Shown piece after piece: positions 61,917-64,000 of a stretch of DNA of 64,000 bases; the first letter of the stretch is position 1, and every line of letters starts with the position of its first letter. The stretch spans positions 4,301,797-4,365,796 of the forward strand of contig NC_023065.1 in assembly GCF_000513295.1 (NCBI RefSeq). Reading direction: 5' to 3'. The translations under genes and the position numbers were made by a program. The notes beneath the pieces are model-generated. The model saw nothing but the letters and a program-made list of their open reading frames with translations, was not told the origin of the DNA and searched no databases. Origin of the DNA: Magnetospirillum gryphiswaldense MSR-1 v2. Its GTDB lineage: Bacteria > Pseudomonadota > Alphaproteobacteria > Rhodospirillales > Magnetospirillaceae.

Positions 61917-61999
61917 TTAGTAGTGGCGACGAAGAACGCCGCCCGGACCATCTGGTCCGGGACGCCAGGGAACGCAGCAAGGCAATGCCGGTTACGCAT
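61892..61999 (-). CDS. asd leader peptide (Thr/Lys attenuation)
   Basis: 35 codons from ATG 61999 with GGAG six bases upstream. The peptide ends VATTKTGTKTTA: six Thr and two Lys within its last ten residues before TAA, encoded by ACT, ACC, AAA and AAG. The first 25 residues are unremarkable, but their DNA contains an 8-bp hairpin (CCCGGACC / GGTCCGGG, 61942-61961) that could pause polymerase. Stalling at Thr or Lys codons would cover segment 1 and favour antitermination of asd, whose pathway makes both amino acids. Confidence 0.75.
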   Translation of the reverse strand: MRNRHCLAAFPGVPDQMVRAAFFVATTKTGTKTTA

Positions 62000-62021
62000 G
62001 GGGTTCTCCATCAACCGGGCA

Positions 62022-62051
62022 TCTTTAGCGCAAGGCGGATGGTGATTGCAA
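62022..62051 (-). promoter_or_regulatory. Predicted promoter of the asd leader
   Basis: On the asd strand: TTGCAA (62046-62051), 18-bp spacer, TAAAGA (62022-62027). It would start RNA near 62015, just before the leader ribosome site. Moderate match to sigma70. Confidence 0.35.
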
Positions 62052-62082
62052 GGGCGATGCTCGCGGGCGTGGCCTTCGGCCC

Positions 62083-62119
62083 AACCTTTTGATTGGCGCC
62101 TTGCGCCAATCAAAAGGTT
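62083..62119 (-). terminator. 17-bp perfect inverted repeat at the end of the 62110 gene
   Basis: AACCTTTTGATTGGCGC (62083-62099) and its exact complement (62103-62119), with a 3-nt loop. It overlaps the last codons and stop of the upstream leftward gene. No U tract follows, so it may be an RNA 3'-end stabiliser or a weak terminator; it insulates the asd leader. Confidence 0.6.
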
Positions 62120-62463
62120 TCCGAATTGGTGACCTCGACCGCCTGCCAGACCATGCCGAGCACGCGGTCGATTTCCTCAAGGGTGGCGTCGTCGGCCAGG
62201 GCCGGGATGGGCATGTCGATGCCTTCCTCTTCCAGCAGGTCGCGGGCGCGACCGACATAAAAGTCACGGTATTCGGCGGTGGTGCGGAAACGGGCATTGA
62301 AGGCGCGGTCGGCCTCTTGCCGCAGCGCCAGCAATTCGGCCTGCTCGGCTTCGGTCAAGATGCCTTCGCGGCGCAGCAGTTCGGCCTGGCGGGCTTTCGC
62401 ACTCTCCAGCCGTTCGCGCCAATGGGGGTCGTGATTGGGCATCAGCCGGACGGTGGCGCCCAT
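62110..62463 (-). CDS. Hypothetical small coiled-coil-like protein
   Basis: 117 aa from ATG 62463 (AGGGAGA upstream). Charged, mostly helical: WRERLESAKARQAELLRREGILTEAEQAELLALRQEADRAF, then TAEYRDFYVGRARDLLEEEGIDMPIPAL and EIDRVLGMVWQAVEV. No signal or membrane segment. No family recognised. Its last codons are part of a perfect inverted repeat. The next gene upstream starts at 63033 on the same strand with a 75-bp gap, so they may form an operon. Confidence 0.6.
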   Translation of the reverse strand: MGATVRLMPNHDPHWRERLESAKARQAELLRREGILTEAEQAELLALRQEADRAFNARFRTTAEYRDFYVGRARDLLEEEGIDMPIPALADDATLEEIDRVLGMVWQAVEVTNSETF

Positions 62464-62538
62464 GATGCTCTCCCTTCGCTTGTCCTTGCGGTCAGGATAA
62501 GCCGGGGCGGGCGTCGTGTCACCCCTTGGGTTTCGTCC

Positions 62539-63033
62539 CTATTCGTCGTCGTCGTCGTCGCGACCGCCGCGATCGATGACGCCGATCAGCCGCCCCGCCC
62601 CCAGTTTGTCGCCGCTATCGAGCTCCATGGCCTTGGCCAGGGCGGCGCGGCCTTCCTCCAGCCGGCCCAGCCGGGCCAGACAATAGCCATAGGCGATCAA
62701 CGCCTGCAGAAACAGCCGCGGCCACGGCTCGATCTGGTCGAAATCGGCGTGATGGCCCTGCACCAGCCGCCAGTCATGGGGCAGTTGCAGGCGTTTGGCC
62801 GCCATTTCCAGCACCGAGAAGGCGTGGGGCAGGGCTTCTTGCAGGCGATGGCGGTAGAAATAGAACTTATAGGCGCCGATGCGGGTGGCCAGCGCCTCGG
62901 GCGCCAGCATCAGGGCGTGGGTGACATGGGCTTCGGCCACCCGTTCGTCATGCCAGTCGATGCCGGCGGCGATCAGGGCCTTTTGGGCGGGGTGGGGCAG
63001 GTCCAGCGGCAAACCAGCTACGTTCTCGAACAT
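62539..63033 (-). CDS. Hypothetical TPR-like protein with Asp tail
   Basis: 164 aa from ATG 63033 (MFENVAGLPLDLP); the frame is open further upstream but that part is antisense to rpsT. Helical pairs AEAHVTHALMLAPEALATRIGAYKFYFYRHRLQEALPHAF and ALIAYGYCLARLGRLEEGRAALAKAMELD are TPR-like. I recall similar proteins annotated near nitrogen-fixation genes, but nothing nif-like is here. Ends in DDDDDE, made by a (TCG)n repeat on the + strand. Confidence 0.6.
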   Translation of the reverse strand: MFENVAGLPLDLPHPAQKALIAAGIDWHDERVAEAHVTHALMLAPEALATRIGAYKFYFYRHRLQEALPHAFSVLEMAAKRLQLPHDWRLVQGHHADFDQIEPWPRLFLQALIAYGYCLARLGRLEEGRAALAKAMELDSGDKLGAGRLIGVIDRGGRDDDDDE

Positions 63034-63107
63034 GGGCTCGAGTTCTCCAAGAGGGCGCGGCGGACCGGAATGTTTTAGCGTGTTTTTTTGATGGCGTCGA
63101 TTCTTGC

Positions 63108-63137
63108 TTGACGGGGCTGGTGACTCATCCCTATAAA
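63108..63137 (+). promoter_or_regulatory. Promoter of rpsT
   Basis: TTGACG (63108-63113), 18-bp spacer, TATAAA (63132-63137); about 50 bp before the start. Near-consensus and suited to a ribosomal-protein gene. Confidence 0.65.
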
Positions 63138-63186
63138 CGCGCCTTCCAATTCTGTACTTGAACTCTTGATCTGACAGGTTTGATCC

Positions 63187-63459
63187 ATGGCCCATCATCA
63201 GTCGGCTAAGAAGCGCATTCGCCAGACCGAGCGTCGCACCGAAGTCAACGGCGCTCGCGTTAGCCGTATCCGCACCTTCGTCAAGAAGGTCGAGCTCGCC
63301 ATCGCCGGCGGCAATGCCGAGGAGGCTAAGGCCGCCCTCGCCGCCGCCCAGCCCGAACTGATCAAGGGCGCTCAGGCCGGCGTGCTGCACAAGAACACCG
63401 CTTCGCGCAAGGTCAGCCGTCTGGCTGCCCGCGTCAAGAGCATGCTGCCGCTGGCCTAA
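63187..63459 (+). CDS. rpsT: 30S ribosomal protein S20
   Basis: 90 aa, basic, [36 protein letters not shown] and [24 protein letters not shown] ending (here [16 protein letters not shown]). Binds 16S rRNA early in 30S assembly. Monocistronic: its own promoter and terminator. In many alphaproteobacteria dnaA comes next, which would lie beyond the right edge. Confidence 0.97.
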   Translation: MAHHQSAKKRIRQTERRTEVNGARVSRIRTFVKKVELAIAGGNAEEAKAALAAAQPELIKGAQAGVLHKNTASRKVSRLAARVKSMLPLA

Positions 63460-63491
63460 GCCAGCGCCATCAAGGCTCTTTGCCGGTTTTG

Positions 63492-63523
63492 AAAGACCGC
63501 GTCCCCCAGGGACGCGGTCTTTT
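63492..63523 (+). terminator. Terminator of rpsT
   Basis: AAAGACCGCGTCCC (63492-63505) pairs with GGGACGCGGTCTTT (63509-63522), loop CCA, then T. Located 32 bp after the rpsT stop. Confidence 0.9.
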
Positions 63524-64000
63524 GCCGTTGCCTGATCGAATGTTTGGTGCGGATTCCGGTCAACGATGAAATGCAAGGGAAAAATTTTCAGCGTTCTTGT
63601 TCCGGTCCGGTTGTGTTGAATCGAGGGCGTCGTTAGAGTCCGTCCCTCTCAGCCGTATTCCAAGAATAGCTGGGAAATCTAGTTAAAATTTGATCTGTTT
63701 TTGCTGTCGATTGTGGCGGCAATTATTTAATTGGGCATCGCTTTGTCTAAAGAAGTTATCAAAAATACTATTTCTTTGCCGATTGTGTCGGCGATGGTTT
63801 GTGAATATGCTGATGGGTGGAAGGTGTGCCAAGCGCCAGTCGCAGCTTTGGGGGCTGTTGGCGTCGAGGCATGTTGTCGGGCGAATCGCGGCAGAAGCTG
63901 TGGTGTGTTCCGGTTGGGGAAGGGGAGCAAGGTGCTGTCATTGGACGCGCGCGGGTCGCGTGGCGGGATGGTTGCGCCAAGTCTTCACCGGGCGGCCATT
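63524..64000 (+). other. Right-edge region without a recognisable gene
   Basis: About 480 bp after the rpsT terminator. The part from about 63580 to 63780 is clearly AT-richer than the rest of the window (runs such as TTAAAATTTGATC and AATTATTTAATTGGG). From 63794 several + strand frames are open to the edge, but none gives a familiar sequence and the short minus-strand ORF at 63727-63930 has no support. It may be the upstream regulatory region of dnaA; I see no convincing DnaA-box cluster. Confidence 0.4.

Noticed and set aside
63757..63765. DnaA-box-like TTATCAAAA suggesting an origin
   Set aside because: Two mismatches to the box consensus and no cluster of boxes nearby.
63727..63930. 67-codon minus-strand ORF near the right edge
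   Set aside because: No ribosome site, no familiar motif, and several other frames are equally open.

Overview
The window is GC-rich, densely packed DNA from a Gram-negative bacterium, most likely an alphaproteobacterium of the Rhodospirillales (Magnetospirillum-like). The reasons are FlaF-type flagellin regulators, a Maf flagellin glycosyltransferase next to a flagellin, a DUF1127 protein, SoxYZ, a PPDK gene behind glyQS, an Rrf2 regulator, and rpsT near the right edge (in many alphaproteobacteria rpsT lies beside dnaA). The genus is an inference from memory, not the result of a search. I saw no tRNA, rRNA, CRISPR array or transposase.

Region 1 (1-26.6 kb) is a surface-glycan / flagellin-modification island. 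It encodes sugar-nucleotide and sugar-modifying enzymes (GalE-like epimerase, DegT aminotransferase, RfbA-like nucleotidyltransferase, SDR, NeuD-like and Vat-like hexapeptide acyltransferases, Gfo/Idh oxidoreductase). It also encodes glycosyltransferases (TPR-GT9, TPR/OGT-like, GT2, Maf), a flagellin and FlaF. Unusually, it carries two acyl-carrier-protein plus AMP-ligase modules. One is translationally coupled to an AAC(3)-like N-acyltransferase fused to a dead copy of the COG4310 aminopeptidase fold; an intact COG4310 protein lies at the end of the island. A radical SAM protein is also present. Together these suggest ACP-dependent acylation of an amino sugar destined for flagellin or another surface glycan.

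Region 2 (26.7-44.8 kb) is mostly housekeeping: glyQS, ppdK, a HigBA-type toxin-antitoxin pair with a clear tandem operator, a TonB/TolA-like protein, a lone receiver domain, a hemerythrin, a MocR regulator with a chromate transporter, an MFS permease, a YdjC/HpnK-like deacetylase with a GtrB-like transferase, an Rrf2 regulator, a YihY membrane protein, fabI and aroC.

Region 3 (44.8-60 kb) is signalling and stress. It has a giant tandem histidine kinase whose two halves appear to have lost complementary functions, a second flagellin-FlaF pair, a rhodanese, SppA, an SDR, divergent oxyR/dps with an OxyR-like site, and a chemoreceptor-STAS-RsbU operon.

Region 4 (60-64 kb) holds soxYZ and asd, small conserved proteins and rpsT. 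Upstream of asd the sequence shows a textbook-like transcription attenuator. A 35-codon leader ORF ends in a Thr/Lys-rich run and is followed by mutually exclusive 1:2, 2:3 and 3:4 RNA pairings with a U-tract. This is the most mechanistically complete new element I can see in the window.
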